Shown: positions 51,771-60,813 of the stretch, one piece after another
How positions within the stretch are numbered: position 1 is the first letter of the stretch
Layout of the letters: every line of letters begins with the position of its first letter
Assembly: GCF_009026145.1 (NCBI RefSeq)
Contig: NZ_WBUE01000009.1
Span: 78,118 to 142,117, forward strand
DNA from: Hyphomicrobium sp.
GTDB lineage: Bacteria > Pseudomonadota > Alphaproteobacteria > Rhizobiales > Hyphomicrobiaceae
DNA length: 64,000 bases
Direction of reading: 5' to 3'
The notes under the pieces: model-generated
Seen by the model: the letters and a program-made list of their open reading frames with translations, nothing else
Databases searched by the model: none
What the model was told of the DNA's origin: nothing
Position numbers and translations under genes: made by a program

Positions 51771-54224
51771 TCAGGCGGCCGCGTCGGCGTCCCCGCCCGG
51801 GCGGCGGCCAAACCAGCGCATCAGCACGGTCTCGAGGCTCGCCTTGTCGAACGGCTTGGCCAGATAGTCGTCCATCCCGGCGTCCAGATAGCGCTGCCTA
51901 TCCTCGGCAAAGGCGTTGGCGGTCAGCGCGACGATCGGCGGCGCGGCAATGCAGCGGGGAGCTCTGGCGTAAAGCTCTTTGATTGCCCGCGCCGCCTCTA
52001 TTCCGTCCAGCTGCGGCATGAAGATGTCCATCAGGACGAGGTCAACGCCGCACACCTCGCCCTCCAGCGCGCGACGCACCACCGCAACGGCATCGGCGCC
52101 GTTGGTCACTGCGACGTAGTCACAACCGCATTTCTCCAGCACGCGCTTGGCCAGCAGCGAGTTGATCTCGTTGTCCTCGGCCAGCAGCACGCGACGAGGC
52201 GATATTCCGCCGAGCGCCGGCTGCGGCGGACTACCGAGAGCGTCAGGGCGTTCCACGGCCGAGGGGCTTTCGGAGCCCCGCAGCCCCAATTGCATCAACA
52301 TCGAAGCCGGGCGCACCGGCCTCACGAGGTAGGCATCGAAGCCGGCGGCGCGAAACTCCGAGAGGCTGGCGCGCGCCAGCACATTGACGAGCACGATACC
52401 CCTGACATTGGCCTGACGATTGAGCTGCCGCGCCTTGGCGAGCAGGCCGCCGGCGGCTGCCGGCCCTTCCGCGCCATCGACGACCAGCCGATCGATGGGC
52501 GCGCCTTCGCTCGAGGCGGATTCCAGGGCAGTTGCGGCTGCGGCGAAGCTCGTCTCCAAGGCAGCGATACCTGCAGACGAGAGCGCTTCGCTCAACGCGC
52601 GCCGCTCCAACGACCGGTCGAAGGCCAATAGCACGCGCCCGGAATCGGAGAGGATTGCTGGTTCGGAGCTATCTGCGAGCGCGACGGGCTGCAGGACGAT
52701 GTCGGCCGTAAATCTCGACCCCTTTCCCGGCTCGCTGTCGACGCGAATCTCGCCACCCATGGCGCGCGCCAGCTGCATAGAGATGGCCAAGCCTAGTCCG
52801 GTGCCACCGTTGCGGCGGCGGATGGCCGTCTCGGCCTGCTCGAACTCAGTGAAGAGACCTCGCATGTCCTCCGGGGTAAGGCCGATGCCGGTATCCTCGA
52901 CCACGATTGCGATCTTCGTACCGCCGCCTGCAGTTGGCGCTTCGGCCTCCGTAACCTTCACGCTCACACCGCCCGTGTCGGTAAACTTCACGGCGTTGGA
53001 GAGGAGGTTGAGGAGAATCTGGCGCACCCGCGCCTCATCGCCAAGAACCACGCGCGGAAGCCGTGAGCTCATCGACCAGGCGATCTCCAGGCCCTTCTCG
53101 TGCGCGCGCGGCGCCAATAGCTCCACGGCTCCCTGGATACACGTCTCGAGCGCAAACGGCGCCTCGCTCAGCTCCAGCTTTCCGGCCTCGATCTTGGAGA
53201 AGTCGAGGATCTCGTCGATCAGCGCCAACAGTGTGCGCGCCGATTGATCGATGGCGCGCGCGTAAGTCTGCTGCTCGGGAGTTTGCGGTGTCTCGAGCAG
53301 AAGGCTTGCCATGCCGAGGATGCCATTCATGGGGGTGCGGATCTCGTGGCTCATGGCGGCTAGGAAGCGCCCCTTGGCGCGATTGGCGGCCTCGGCCTGA
53401 TCGCGCGCCTCGGCCAGTTGCGTCTCGGCCCGGCGCTGCTCGGTGACGTCGCGACCGACGCTCTGCACCTCGAAATGGCCCCCGCTCGCGGCGGCTACCA
53501 GATGCTCCTCCCACTCGATCCAGCGCGGACCGGAAGCGGTGAACGCGTGCTGTACGAAGCGCTGGTGACGGACATCGTCGGCGACGGAGAGCGGCTCGAT
53601 ACCGCTTTCCTCGCACACCTCGACCACGAACGGCTTGCCCAGCACCTCATCGGCCGATACGGCGAACATGTCGAGAAATGCCTTGTTGGCAAAAGTCAGG
53701 TTGCCGAGCTCATCACGCCGAACGATCGCGTCCTCTTGCGTGTCGAGCAGCGCACGATAGCGCGACTCGTTCTCACTCAACTCCCACTGCACATCCTGCA
53801 GCCGCTCGAGTCGACGCTCGATACGCGCGCCCACATGCTCAAGCTGGTCGGCTCCCGGGCGGGCAGCAGCCGTGAACGCGAGATACAGCGAAATGAGCGT
53901 GAAGCCAACGCCGAGGGCGACAAAGACTTGCAGGGCCGTCAGCGGACCGGGAAGCAGAGCGAAAGCGACAACGAGACACGCCAGGCCGACCAGCAGCATC
54001 AAAAGCGACAATTTCACCGATGCGGTAGACGCGCCGACCTCGCGTGCACGCTGAAGGCTCAACTGAAGCTCGGCCAGGCGCTCCGCAACACCGGCGGATA
54101 ATCGACGCAACTTCTCGCCTCCCGCATGCGCAGCACCCGGCGCGACCGAGGAATGCAAATTCTTGTCGCTCACGCCAATAGCACCCGCTACGCAACGCAC
54201 GAAATCCGCGGCCGAGGCAACCAT
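51771..54224 (-). CDS. Hybrid sensor histidine kinase with two receiver domains
   Basis: An 817-residue membrane kinase. Two TM helices near residues 70-120 (LSLLMLLVGLACLVVAFAL; FVALGVGFTLISLYLAF) form a hairpin, followed by a coiled coil and a PAS domain (about 150-270). HisKA has MSHEIRTPMNG with His near residue 293; HATPase_c follows (DTGIGLTPEDM; NGGTGLGLAIS). A first receiver-like domain (about 530-650) lacks a clear phospho-Asp, while the C-terminal one (690-800) has LMDIFMPQLDG with Asp near 730. Start may be ATG 54224 or GTG 54173 (SDKNLHSS). No cognate regulator is adjacent. Signal unknown. Confidence 0.9.
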   Translation of the reverse strand: MVASAADFVRCVAGAIGVSDKNLHSSVAPGAAHAGGEKLRRLSAGVAERLAELQLSLQRAREVGASTASVKLSLLMLLVGLACLVVAFALLPGPLTALQVFVALGVGFTLISLYLAFTAAARPGADQLEHVGARIERRLERLQDVQWELSENESRYRALLDTQEDAIVRRDELGNLTFANKAFLDMFAVSADEVLGKPFVVEVCEESGIEPLSVADDVRHQRFVQHAFTASGPRWIEWEEHLVAAASGGHFEVQSVGRDVTEQRRAETQLAEARDQAEAANRAKGRFLAAMSHEIRTPMNGILGMASLLLETPQTPEQQTYARAIDQSARTLLALIDEILDFSKIEAGKLELSEAPFALETCIQGAVELLAPRAHEKGLEIAWSMSSRLPRVVLGDEARVRQILLNLLSNAVKFTDTGGVSVKVTEAEAPTAGGGTKIAIVVEDTGIGLTPEDMRGLFTEFEQAETAIRRRNGGTGLGLAISMQLARAMGGEIRVDSEPGKGSRFTADIVLQPVALADSSEPAILSDSGRVLLAFDRSLERRALSEALSSAGIAALETSFAAAATALESASSEGAPIDRLVVDGAEGPAAAGGLLAKARQLNRQANVRGIVLVNVLARASLSEFRAAGFDAYLVRPVRPASMLMQLGLRGSESPSAVERPDALGSPPQPALGGISPRRVLLAEDNEINSLLAKRVLEKCGCDYVAVTNGADAVAVVRRALEGEVCGVDLVLMDIFMPQLDGIEAARAIKELYARAPRCIAAPPIVALTANAFAEDRQRYLDAGMDDYLAKPFDKASLETVLMRWFGRRPGGDADAAA

Positions 54225-54272
54225 ACGGGCGTTTCGAAACGCTGAAGCGGGTTGGTTAACGGTGGTGGGCAG

Positions 54273-54479
54273 CTAGCGTTGCCGCGGGCCCTCGTCGAGC
54301 CGGCGTGCATCCTCGAGGCGCATGCGCGGGATGCCATCTCTGATCGGGAAAGCAAGCCCGGCCGCACGGCTGATGAGCTCTTGTGCCGCAGCGTCGTATT
54401 CGAGGTTCGTCTTGGTCACCGGGCAGACGAGTATCTCGAGGAGCTTGGGATCGACCTTCTGGTTGGGAGCATGGGACAT
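54273..54479 (-). CDS. Trm112-like (UPF0434) small protein
   Basis: A 68-residue protein of the Trm112/YcaR family: [17 protein letters not shown] and [24 protein letters not shown] are diagnostic. The usual second cysteine pair is missing; one Cys remains. Homologues can activate methyltransferases or bind zinc. It directly follows the Lon-domain gene (16 bases), a pairing common in alphaproteobacteria. Confidence 0.9.
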   Translation of the reverse strand: MSHAPNQKVDPKLLEILVCPVTKTNLEYDAAAQELISRAAGLAFPIRDGIPRMRLEDARRLDEGPRQR

Positions 54480-54494
54480 TTGTTCCCTCGCTGC

Positions 54495-55178
54495 CTACTG
54501 CAGCGTCGTGCCGCTGCTGCCGCTGGAGGCCAGCTCCATTTCGGCCAGCGCAACGAGCACGTCCGCCCGGCATTTGAGGTCCTCCGCCTCCAGCAGCGCC
54601 TGCTTTTCCTCGGGGCCGTACGGACACATGACGCACAGCGCATTGATGAGGAACTCGCTCGACGCGCGCTGGATGGCGGCCCAATCGGCCTCGAGCTTGT
54701 TGGCATCGAGATAGGAACGCAAGACCCGCAGCAGGTTGGTTCGATCAACCTGCTCTTCGCCGAGCCCCTCGCTGAGGTCCGTGGCGTAGCGGTCGTAGCT
54801 GACGCTCATCACGCGGTAAGGAAGATCGGTCACCGCCTCATCGAGCACATCGTAGCGCGCAACGCCGGTGAGCGTGATCATGCGGCGCGCGTGGTCGACC
54901 TCCTGATAGCTCGTGACGCGCCCCACGCATCCGACACTGCGTAGACCGACCGGACCGCGGGGGCTTTCCTCATCCTCGGCCGTGTCACTGATTGCCGGCT
55001 GAATGATACCGATCAGACGGTCGCCCGCCATCACGTCGTCGAGCATTTCGAGATAGCGGGGCTCGAACACGTTGAGCGGCAACGTCGCGCGCGGCAGGAG
55101 AATGGCACCGCGCAACGGAAAGACGGGAATGCGTGGCGGAAGGTCTGCCGGACGCCGGTAGCGATCGGTCGGGGACAC
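54495..55178 (-). CDS. Lon N-terminal (substrate-binding) domain protein
   Basis: A 227-residue protein with only the Lon LAN/PUA-like domain: RIPVFPLRGAILLPRATLPLNVFEPRYLEM (split as IPVFPLRGAILLP and LNVFEPRYLEML) then GCVGRVTSYQEVDHARRMITL. It has no AAA+ or protease part. GTG start at 55178. It lies between the CnoX-like gene and the Trm112-like gene, all leftward with 16-40 bp gaps, a conserved unit of unknown joint function, perhaps protein quality control. Confidence 0.9.
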   Translation of the reverse strand: MSPTDRYRRPADLPPRIPVFPLRGAILLPRATLPLNVFEPRYLEMLDDVMAGDRLIGIIQPAISDTAEDEESPRGPVGLRSVGCVGRVTSYQEVDHARRMITLTGVARYDVLDEAVTDLPYRVMSVSYDRYATDLSEGLGEEQVDRTNLLRVLRSYLDANKLEADWAAIQRASSEFLINALCVMCPYGPEEKQALLEAEDLKCRADVLVALAEMELASSGSSGTTLQ

Positions 55179-55218
55179 GGGCCGTAAATCCTTCCGCCTC
55201 TGGCGAGGCTCTGAGAGC

Positions 55219-56130
55219 CTATGAAAACAGCAAGGACGACAGGCGGCGCCGTCCGTCTATCGCCGCGGGATCCTTGAAACCCCAAGCCTCGAAAAGTTGC
55301 ACCAATTGCTTGCGCGCCGCCTCGTCGTTCCATTTGCGGTCGCGCCGCACAAGCTCAAGCAGATGCTCGACCGCCTCTGCCTTCTGTCCTCGCGCCGCCA
55401 GCGCCACGGCCAGATCGAAGCGCGTCTGCAGATCCGCCGGATTAGCCTTCAGCCGCTGCTCCAGCTCGCTCCGCTGGTCCGCCTGCCCGGCTTTACGCGC
55501 CAGCTCCAGCGCCGCCTTCACCTGCTCGACGGCAGCGATCTTCTTGTCGTCCGGCGACACGAGCGCAATCATCTGCTCGGCGCGATCGATGTCGCCCGTC
55601 TGCAGATAGCAGCGGGCCAACCCGGCAAGCGCTGCCGCATTCTGCTTGTGCTCCTGCAGGACGGCGGCGAAGATCTCGGCTGCGGCCTGAACGTCGCCTT
55701 CCTCAAGCGCCTGCTCGGCGGTCGCCAGCACAGTGGCAACGTCGGCCTCTGCATCCTCTCCGACGAGGCGGTCGACGAAGGCACGAACCGCACTTTCAGG
55801 CTGCGCGCCCATGAAGCCGTCGAGCGGCCGGCCATCGCGAAACGCGTAGACGGTCGGTAGCGACTGCACGCGCAATTGTCCGGCGATGCCCGGGTGCTCA
55901 TCGACGTTGATCTTAACGAGCCGCACCTTGCCGCCGTAGCTCTTAACGACTTTCTCGAGCACAGGCGTCAGTTGCTTGCACGGGCCACACCAAGCCGCCC
56001 AGAAATCGACGATCACCGGTACCGTACGCGACGCCTCGATAACGTCTTTGGCGAAGCTTGCCGTCGTCGAATCCTTGACGATGCCGGCATCGCTGGCGCC
56101 ACCCGGCGATGCCTTCAACCCGAATTCCAT
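55219..56130 (-). CDS. cnoX: CnoX-like thioredoxin with TPR region
   Basis: A 303-residue chaperedoxin of the YbbN/CnoX family. A thioredoxin domain (about 25-125) has the active WCGPC motif (DFWAAWCGPCKQL), followed by TPR-like helices (130-290; ALEEGDVQAAAEIFAAVLQE, LAVALAARGQKAEAVEHLL). E. coli CnoX lacks the second redox Cys and has SQHC; here both Cys are kept, so thiol-disulfide activity is likely in addition to holdase function. Confidence 0.9.
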   Translation of the reverse strand: MEFGLKASPGGASDAGIVKDSTTASFAKDVIEASRTVPVIVDFWAAWCGPCKQLTPVLEKVVKSYGGKVRLVKINVDEHPGIAGQLRVQSLPTVYAFRDGRPLDGFMGAQPESAVRAFVDRLVGEDAEADVATVLATAEQALEEGDVQAAAEIFAAVLQEHKQNAAALAGLARCYLQTGDIDRAEQMIALVSPDDKKIAAVEQVKAALELARKAGQADQRSELEQRLKANPADLQTRFDLAVALAARGQKAEAVEHLLELVRRDRKWNDEAARKQLVQLFEAWGFKDPAAIDGRRRLSSLLFS

Positions 56131-56308
56131 GCCTCTTCTCCTCGCGGCGCGGCACTAAGCTTAGCGCCTGCCCCCACTCAATAGCAAAAAACGCAACTGG
56201 CGGTCCAAATTGAGGCCCGCGAGCGGCTTTCCTTGACCCACATCGTCACGCTGGGCGTGACCTGCAAGTCATGCTGGCGCCGGATTTTTCCGCCACCACC
56301 CGCATATC

Positions 56309-56821
56309 TTAAGAGCCGTTCGCCATGGCGCCGCCGAGCACGGTAATTCTCGGCTCGTGACCGCAAGCGCGAATGAACCGCAAAAGGTCGTCGCGCGCAA
56401 TGTTGGTCGTCGCCGCGTTCTCGAGCGGATGGCAATTTATAGTTTCATGCTGCATCAGCTCCGCATCGAACACGAGATGCACCCGCTGCCTTGTGTCGTT
56501 TATTACGGCAAACGCCGTCACCGAGCCGGGCGGCACGCCCAGTGCGTCGAGCAGCAACTCCGGCTTACCGAAGCTGAAGCGCCCGGCCCCCAGAGTCCGC
56601 GCCAAAGCCTTGAGATCGACGCGCGTCGAAGCCATGGCAACCACGAGAAACAGCGAGCCGTCCTCGTCCTTGAGGAACAGATTCTTGGTATGTGCCCCCG
56701 GGAGCTCCCTTTCGAGCCGACTGCTTTCGGCCACCGTGAACACCGGCTCGTGCTCCACCGTCGTGGTTCTTATGCCGAGCTCGGCGAGTCGGGCGAAGAG
56801 GTCTTGGCGGGATGCTGGCAT
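56309..56821 (-). CDS. Prolyl-tRNA editing protein (ProXp/YbaK family)
   Basis: A 170-residue trans-editing deacylase. Recognised from VEHEPVFTVAES, GAHTKNLFLKDEDG, RFSFGKPELLLDALGVPPGSVTAF and VFDAELMQHETINCHPLENAAT, the ProXp-ala (PrdX) pattern. It hydrolyses mischarged alanyl-tRNA(Pro). ATG at 56821. About 150 bases separate it from the divergent small secreted protein gene. Confidence 0.9.
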   Translation of the reverse strand: MPASRQDLFARLAELGIRTTTVEHEPVFTVAESSRLERELPGAHTKNLFLKDEDGSLFLVVAMASTRVDLKALARTLGAGRFSFGKPELLLDALGVPPGSVTAFAVINDTRQRVHLVFDAELMQHETINCHPLENAATTNIARDDLLRFIRACGHEPRITVLGGAMANGS

Positions 56822-56971
56822 GGCTTGGGGCGCTCGGGGCTGGACGACTACTAAAACAACTCACGGGTCCTCGCCAATCGGCTTTGCCGCGGCTTTCCCT
56901 GCTTTCCTCTTGTCACCCGCTTGCTGGCCGATTTGGCCAGCGGTAGCATTAAGGTCGTGACCGCAGGAGAT

Positions 56972-57385
56972 ATGATGCTCACGAGATCCCTCGCCCCACT
57001 CGCAGCCGTCGCCGTGGCACTGCTCACATTGGCCGTGCTGCCGTGTCAGGCCGCCGCCCAGGATCGATGGGCAGCCATCGCCCCCAACCTGGAGAACTCG
57101 TCATCGGTGGTTTGGGCAACCAGCAAGGACCAGGCAAAGAAGCTCGCCGTGCTCGCCTGCAAGCAGGTTTCCTCGACCTGCGCAGAAACGCCGGCCAGCA
57201 CCAACGGCATGGACCATGTGTTTGCCGTCATGTGCTGCACCGACCCCAAGACCGGCTGTGCGGCGGCCGTCGGCGCCACGCGCGAGATCGCCCTCAAGGA
57301 GGTCAAACGGCTGTTCTCGGAGGGCGGCTACTCGCAGTGCAGCCTCAAGAGCTATTTCAAGGCCGGAACGGGCGAGAAGGGCTAG
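56972..57385 (+). CDS. Secreted protein, DUF4189-like
   Basis: A 137-residue protein from ATG 56972 (AGGAGA upstream; a second ATG follows directly). The first 29 residues are a signal peptide (LAAVAVALLTLAVLPCQAAAQ). The mature part begins DRWAAIAPNLENSSSVVWATS, with six cysteines likely in disulfides, and resembles DUF4189 domains found in periplasmic or secreted alphaproteobacterial proteins. Function is unknown. Confidence 0.65.
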   Translation: MMLTRSLAPLAAVAVALLTLAVLPCQAAAQDRWAAIAPNLENSSSVVWATSKDQAKKLAVLACKQVSSTCAETPASTNGMDHVFAVMCCTDPKTGCAAAVGATREIALKEVKRLFSEGGYSQCSLKSYFKAGTGEKG

Positions 57386-57502
57386 GGGAAGGCGTATTGG
57401 GGGAGAGGGACGCCATGGCGGCTGCGGGTGCTTGCCAAGGCGGCGCAGTTGCGCCATAAGGCGGGTCCGCCGCTACTCGCGGCGCCAAATACCCTAAAGG
57501 AT

Positions 57503-57577
57503 GCGGGCGTAGCTCAGGGGTAGAGCATCACGTTGCCAACGTGAGGGTCGTGAGTTCGAATCTCATCGCCCGCTCCA
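57503..57577 (+). tRNA. tRNA-Gly (GCC anticodon)
   Basis: A complete cloverleaf of 75 bases including an encoded CCA. Acceptor arm GCGGGCG pairs with CGCCCGC; the anticodon loop is TTGCCAA on the TCACG/CGTGA stem; the T loop is TTCGAAT. It is the last core-like feature before the phage-derived island and is a plausible integration site. Confidence 0.97.
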
Positions 57578-57728
57578 ATCAATCCCATTCTATTGGAGTT
57601 CGCTAACGGCCGTCGCCTGTGAAGCAGAGCATCCGTTCAGGCGCGCCGCAACGGCCGTCACTAGCCGAGCGCGGCTGCAGGGGCTTCGTTGGAAATATTG
57701 GAAGTCCCTTGGAGAGCTGAAATTTGGC

Positions 57729-58214
57729 TCAACTGGTACCTCGCCATTTGACCTTCGCGAGCAACTCCTCAAAGGTTTGCCGTTCTTCAGGGGACAGCGC
57801 CGAGGCATCGATGCTCTCCTCAATCCGAAATTTGGTTGCTGATGCACCCCTCCCCTTGCTGTAGCCGCGAGCAGCACCTCTCCTTGTCAGGTAGAACATC
57901 GCTGCTCGGAGCTGCAAGACGGGGTTAGCGTCGGATAACATCCGCCTTACTACCACGGTTTCGGCAATGTCGAGTTTCTCGAATTCTATCTCGACCTTGG
58001 CGTCGGCGATCTCTGGATACCTTGCCAGGTAGTTGGCGATCGTCGAAGGAGCACAACCAAGCATTTTAGCGGCTGCGAGGTTCACACCTCCGCTTGCCTC
58101 CAGGGCAGCGATCACCTGCTGAGGAGTGAACCTTTCCGCTGCGCCTCTCTGGCCATTGACTCCCTTCGACCTCGACTTTCGTTTTCTCAAACTGATCTCC
58201 CACCAGTGCCGCAC
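57729..58214 (-). CDS. Phage terminase small subunit-like protein
   Basis: A 161-residue protein. A helix-turn-helix is seen at about 28-65 (TPQQVIAALEASGGVNLAAA; GCAPSTIANYLARYPEIAD), then a helical middle with IAETVVVRRMLSDANPVLQL and a C-terminal acidic stretch. The pattern fits small terminase or related phage DNA-packaging HTH proteins. No large terminase is adjacent, so it is probably a prophage remnant. The basic N-terminus (LRKRKSRSKG) is unusual. Confidence 0.5.
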   Translation of the reverse strand: MRHWWEISLRKRKSRSKGVNGQRGAAERFTPQQVIAALEASGGVNLAAAKMLGCAPSTIANYLARYPEIADAKVEIEFEKLDIAETVVVRRMLSDANPVLQLRAAMFYLTRRGAARGYSKGRGASATKFRIEESIDASALSPEERQTFEELLAKVKWRGTS

Positions 58215-58500
58215 ATGCAGGCGTGCTGCTATCGGGCACCCAGCTACGTGCTGCTTATCTGTCTGCAGGCCGGTCTATGTGAAAACTCCTGGACCGTCCC
58301 GGTCGTGTGTAGCGGTCGGGACGTCCTTGTTGTGGTGCGGGGCCTGGCGTGGTTAGTCGGCCGGCAGGAGGTGTGGCAGGCCATGGCATGGCCAAAGACT
58401 TGGAGCGTGCAAACGTTGGTGGCGGATTCCCAGTCGCACGCCCATCCTAGTCTGACGATAGTCTCATCCACTGGAGACAACCTTCTTCGCGCGGCTCGCC
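58215..58500. other. Gene-poor stretch within the island
   Basis: About 290 bases with no gene I can support; short overlapping frames lack RBS and motifs. An imperfect inverted GGAC/GTCC-rich repeat occurs near 58290-58325. No tRNA-derived direct repeat was found. Confidence 0.4.
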
Positions 58501-58626
58501 TCTTGCTTCTGGCGCTACTACGGCAAGTGGTGCATCCGGGCGATCGATGATGACCAGACGATGTTCTTCGCCGACAGCGCGCCACACAAGGTCAAGTTCG
58601 ACATCGAGCTCGTCCACTACGGCTGA
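58501..58626 (+). pseudogene. Remnant A of P2-like tail protein gpU (3' end)
   Basis: The frame ending TGA at 58624-58626 reads YYGKWCIRAID, then DDQTMFFADSAPHKVKF and DIELVHYG, a typical gpU tail-protein C-terminus. No start or N-terminal part is found. Three more copies of this 3' end occur at 61700, 61923 and 62371. Confidence 0.65.
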
Positions 58627-58787
58627 TCATCGGGCCGTCTGAGCGCCAGGCGGGCGAGTCTGCGCATGCGTTTGGAAAATCCGCGCTTGATCCGTCGCAG
58701 CTTCCCGCGCCGCCAGCTGTGAATGCCGCGGTTGCGCGAGAAGGCGTCGTACTCGTCGCCGTTCTTCGTTCCTCGGTTGCCGGTCAT
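58617..58787 (-). CDS. Small very basic protein, 56 aa
   Basis: An ATG at 58787 opens 56 codons ending convergently inside the gpU remnant (TAG on the complement at 58617-58619). The protein (MTGNRGTKNGDEYDAF..., then RRGKLRRIKRGFSKRMRR) has 18 Arg/Lys and could bind nucleic acid. No family recognised. It lies directly downstream of the antitoxin gene on the same strand (14-base gap), so it may be a third gene of that module. Confidence 0.4.
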   Translation of the reverse strand: MTGNRGTKNGDEYDAFSRNRGIHSWRRGKLRRIKRGFSKRMRRLARLALRRPDDQP

Positions 58788-58801
58788 GGCGCTATTCTGC
58801 C

Positions 58802-59128
58802 CTAAGCGTCCTCGAGCTCGACCGCAACTCTGCCGGTCCTGCGCTTGGCAGCGCGTACGCCAATCGTGACGTCCTGGCCCAGCTTGGTCAGCGCCGTCAT
58901 GAGCTTCTCGACCGAGTAGCCGCGGAAGTGTCCGCGCAGGACCTTCGAGAGGTCGCCCTGGCTGATGCCGATCTTCTCCGCAGCTGCGGTTTGGGTCAGC
59001 CCCTGAGCCTTGATGATCTGGCTCAGCCGGATCACGAGATCGGCCTTGACGGCGTGCTCAGTGGCGTTCGGGATCCCGATGTCGGCGTAGACATTGCCGC
59101 TGCTTTTGGTGACGGTGATCTTGCTCAT
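58802..59128 (-). CDS. XRE-type antitoxin
   Basis: A 108-residue protein with a Cro/C1 HTH at about 33-80 (LSQIIKAQGLTQTAAAEKIG; SQGDLSKVLRG) and a flexible basic C-terminus. It matches the HigA2-like antitoxins that pair with Gp49/RelE-type toxins. Its ATG overlaps the toxin's stop by four bases (ATGA), so the order is toxin then antitoxin, the higBA order. Confidence 0.82.
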   Translation of the reverse strand: MSKITVTKSSGNVYADIGIPNATEHAVKADLVIRLSQIIKAQGLTQTAAAEKIGISQGDLSKVLRGHFRGYSVEKLMTALTKLGQDVTIGVRAAKRRTGRVAVELEDA

Positions 59129-59517
59129 TTGGTTTGCTCCTTCAGGCGAGCTTTCCAGTCTTCTTCCGCCTTCTTGAGGCGCGCCTTGATCAGTTTGACG
59201 TCTGACTGTGGGGTCGCGATGCCCTTCTTCGATTTCTTCTGAAACACATGCAGCACGTAGACGGCGCCGGCGAACTTCACCGTGTAGACGGCTCGGTAAG
59301 TTCCACCCTCGTCGTTCTCGACTACCTCCAGAACACCGGCGCCGCCGAAACAGCTTAAGGCCTTCGCGGCCTCATGCTTGAGGCCGCGCTGGGCGAAATC
59401 GAGGGCAAAGCCAAACACGTCCTGCACCCCATCGGGGAGGCCGTCGAGATCGCGTTTGCTGGAGCCAATCCAAAGCAGCGGTTTGCGAACGTCTGACACT
59501 CCACAGTCTATGGGCAA
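59125..59517 (-). CDS. RelE/ParE-superfamily toxin (phage Gp49-like)
   Basis: A 130-residue protein; GTG at 59499 (SDVRKPLLWIGSSKRDL) is an alternative start. The body has YRAVYTVKFAGAVYVLHVFQKKSKKG, the hallmark of the Gp49-like/HigB toxin family, which inhibit growth probably by cleaving mRNA at the ribosome. Forms a type II pair with the XRE antitoxin. It is divergent from the gpX remnant that starts 27 bases away. Confidence 0.8.
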   Translation of the reverse strand: MPIDCGVSDVRKPLLWIGSSKRDLDGLPDGVQDVFGFALDFAQRGLKHEAAKALSCFGGAGVLEVVENDEGGTYRAVYTVKFAGAVYVLHVFQKKSKKGIATPQSDVKLIKARLKKAEEDWKARLKEQTK

Positions 59518-59543
59518 ATTACCATAACGTCAAGAGGGTAGGC

Positions 59544-59734
59544 ATGGCAACCGATCTCGGCGTGACGGTGATCGCCCAGCAGGGCGACATGCTCGATTAC
59601 CTGGTCTGGAAGAATTACGGCCGCCAAGACAGCCGGCGCGTCGAGCAGGTCCTCGATCATCCGCGCAACGATGACCTACATGCTCCACATCAAGGATCCG
59701 CTGGTCACATCCACGTTCAAGTTCCGGCGCCAGC
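59544..59734 (+). pseudogene. Remnant A of tail protein gpX
   Basis: Opens MATDLGVTVIAQQGDMLDYL and VEQVLDHPRN as in P2-like gpX (LysM-like tail protein), then shifts frame; the other frame continues MLHIKDPLVTSTFKF. Compared with copy B the segment for EILPIGTRV is deleted. Not functional. Confidence 0.7.
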
Positions 59735-59856
59735 ATAATCGATCATGTCGGAGGGCTCCAACATCCAGGGCCGCGTGGTTTCTCTCGAGGCCACTGATAG
59801 TGAGGCCAACGGGTCCGATGGTCATCGGCGACCGCAACTGCGAGGTCGTGCCTTGA
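59735..59856 (+). pseudogene. Remnant A of late control protein gpD (5' end)
   Basis: Reads GSNIQGRVVSLEATDSEAN, then after a frame change IGDRNCEVVP and a stop at 59854-59856. It matches the N-terminus of P2 gpD and copy B at 63583, with a deletion and frameshift. Confidence 0.65.
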
Positions 59857-60594
59857 TGGCACGCGTTTTGGCGTTCACCAGGCCAGTCGGCGAACACGTC
59901 GCCGCTCTCTTGGTGACGCCGATCTTGCTATGTCTCCTCGGGCTTGCTTTGATCTTCGCGTATGCCCGGGCGTTCTCGGCGAGCGTCTTCGAGAGATCCT
60001 GGTTGCGCTGCAGGTGAGCCACATCTCGGCGCTCATGCGAAAATAGCGGATAGCCTGATCATCGTGTCCGGCTGTGATGCTGCGCTTGCGGCGATGATCT
60101 CTGGTTTGCCGGGATGCAGAGTTCTCATGCGAGCGCGCTGGCGCTCATGTTGAGGCGGGATCATGCACTCGTTGAGTAGGATCTCGCCCCGAGCGTGGTG
60201 ATGCGGATGCGCTTCATATACTGATCCTCAACGGTAGCCGACAATCTGCCATTCCTGGGGGCCCTCAGCTTCTGCAGGTGATGGCTGGGGAAAACGTCTT
60301 AGATCATCGAGGTTCCTGAAGTCATCAGGATCGATCTTCCGCCTGGCAACAGCATCGAGCGAACGCCACTCTGCTGGGCATATGCGCTCGCGCGAGAAGC
60401 GCCAGGGTTTTCTGGCCAGCAAAGGTCCTGATCACTCGACGCAACATCAGGCGCAGATGGCTGCAGCATGATGATCCCCGGGCGGCAGCAAAGCCAAGTT
60501 GTGAGGAATGGAATTTTGAGGTCGACGTGCCGCATCGGACGTGCTGGAAATGCCACCTGGGAAATTGGCGAAATGCCTGTCCAGAGGTGGATCG
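59857..60594. other. Decayed sequence in the island
   Basis: About 740 bases without a supported gene. A leftward frame at 60228-60422 (64 codons; SLDAVARRKIDPDDFRNLDD) has the look of a protein but no RBS or family, and I leave it as doubtful. Other frames are short and broken. The composition suggests old phage DNA. Confidence 0.4.
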
Positions 60595-60813
60595 GTGAGG
60601 AAGACCTCAATCAATCACCCCGGCAAGGCGCGACGCGAGGCACGTGGGCCGTGTCGCTTCACGCAATCCGATCTAGCGCGTGCCATCCGGGCCGCGAAAC
60701 AGGAGAAGCTCGACATCGCGGCAATCCGCATCGAGCCGGACGGCACCATCCTGATAGTTCCCGGCACTCCACAGTCCGTGGCACACTTGGAGCCCAACGA
60801 ATGGGACGACTGA
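60595..60813 (+). CDS. Small phage-type hypothetical protein, 72 aa
   Basis: From a GTG at 60595 with GAGGTGG upstream. The sequence has FTQSDLARAIRAAKQEKLDI, a helical HTH-like segment, then IRIEPDGTILIVPG, a beta hairpin. Proteins of this appearance lie next to integrase genes in Hyphomicrobiales prophages. The frame that overlaps its stop (ATG 60801 onward) is only 24 codons, perhaps a truncated remnant of such an integrase. Confidence 0.5.
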   Translation: MRKTSINHPGKARREARGPCRFTQSDLARAIRAAKQEKLDIAAIRIEPDGTILIVPGTPQSVAHLEPNEWDD

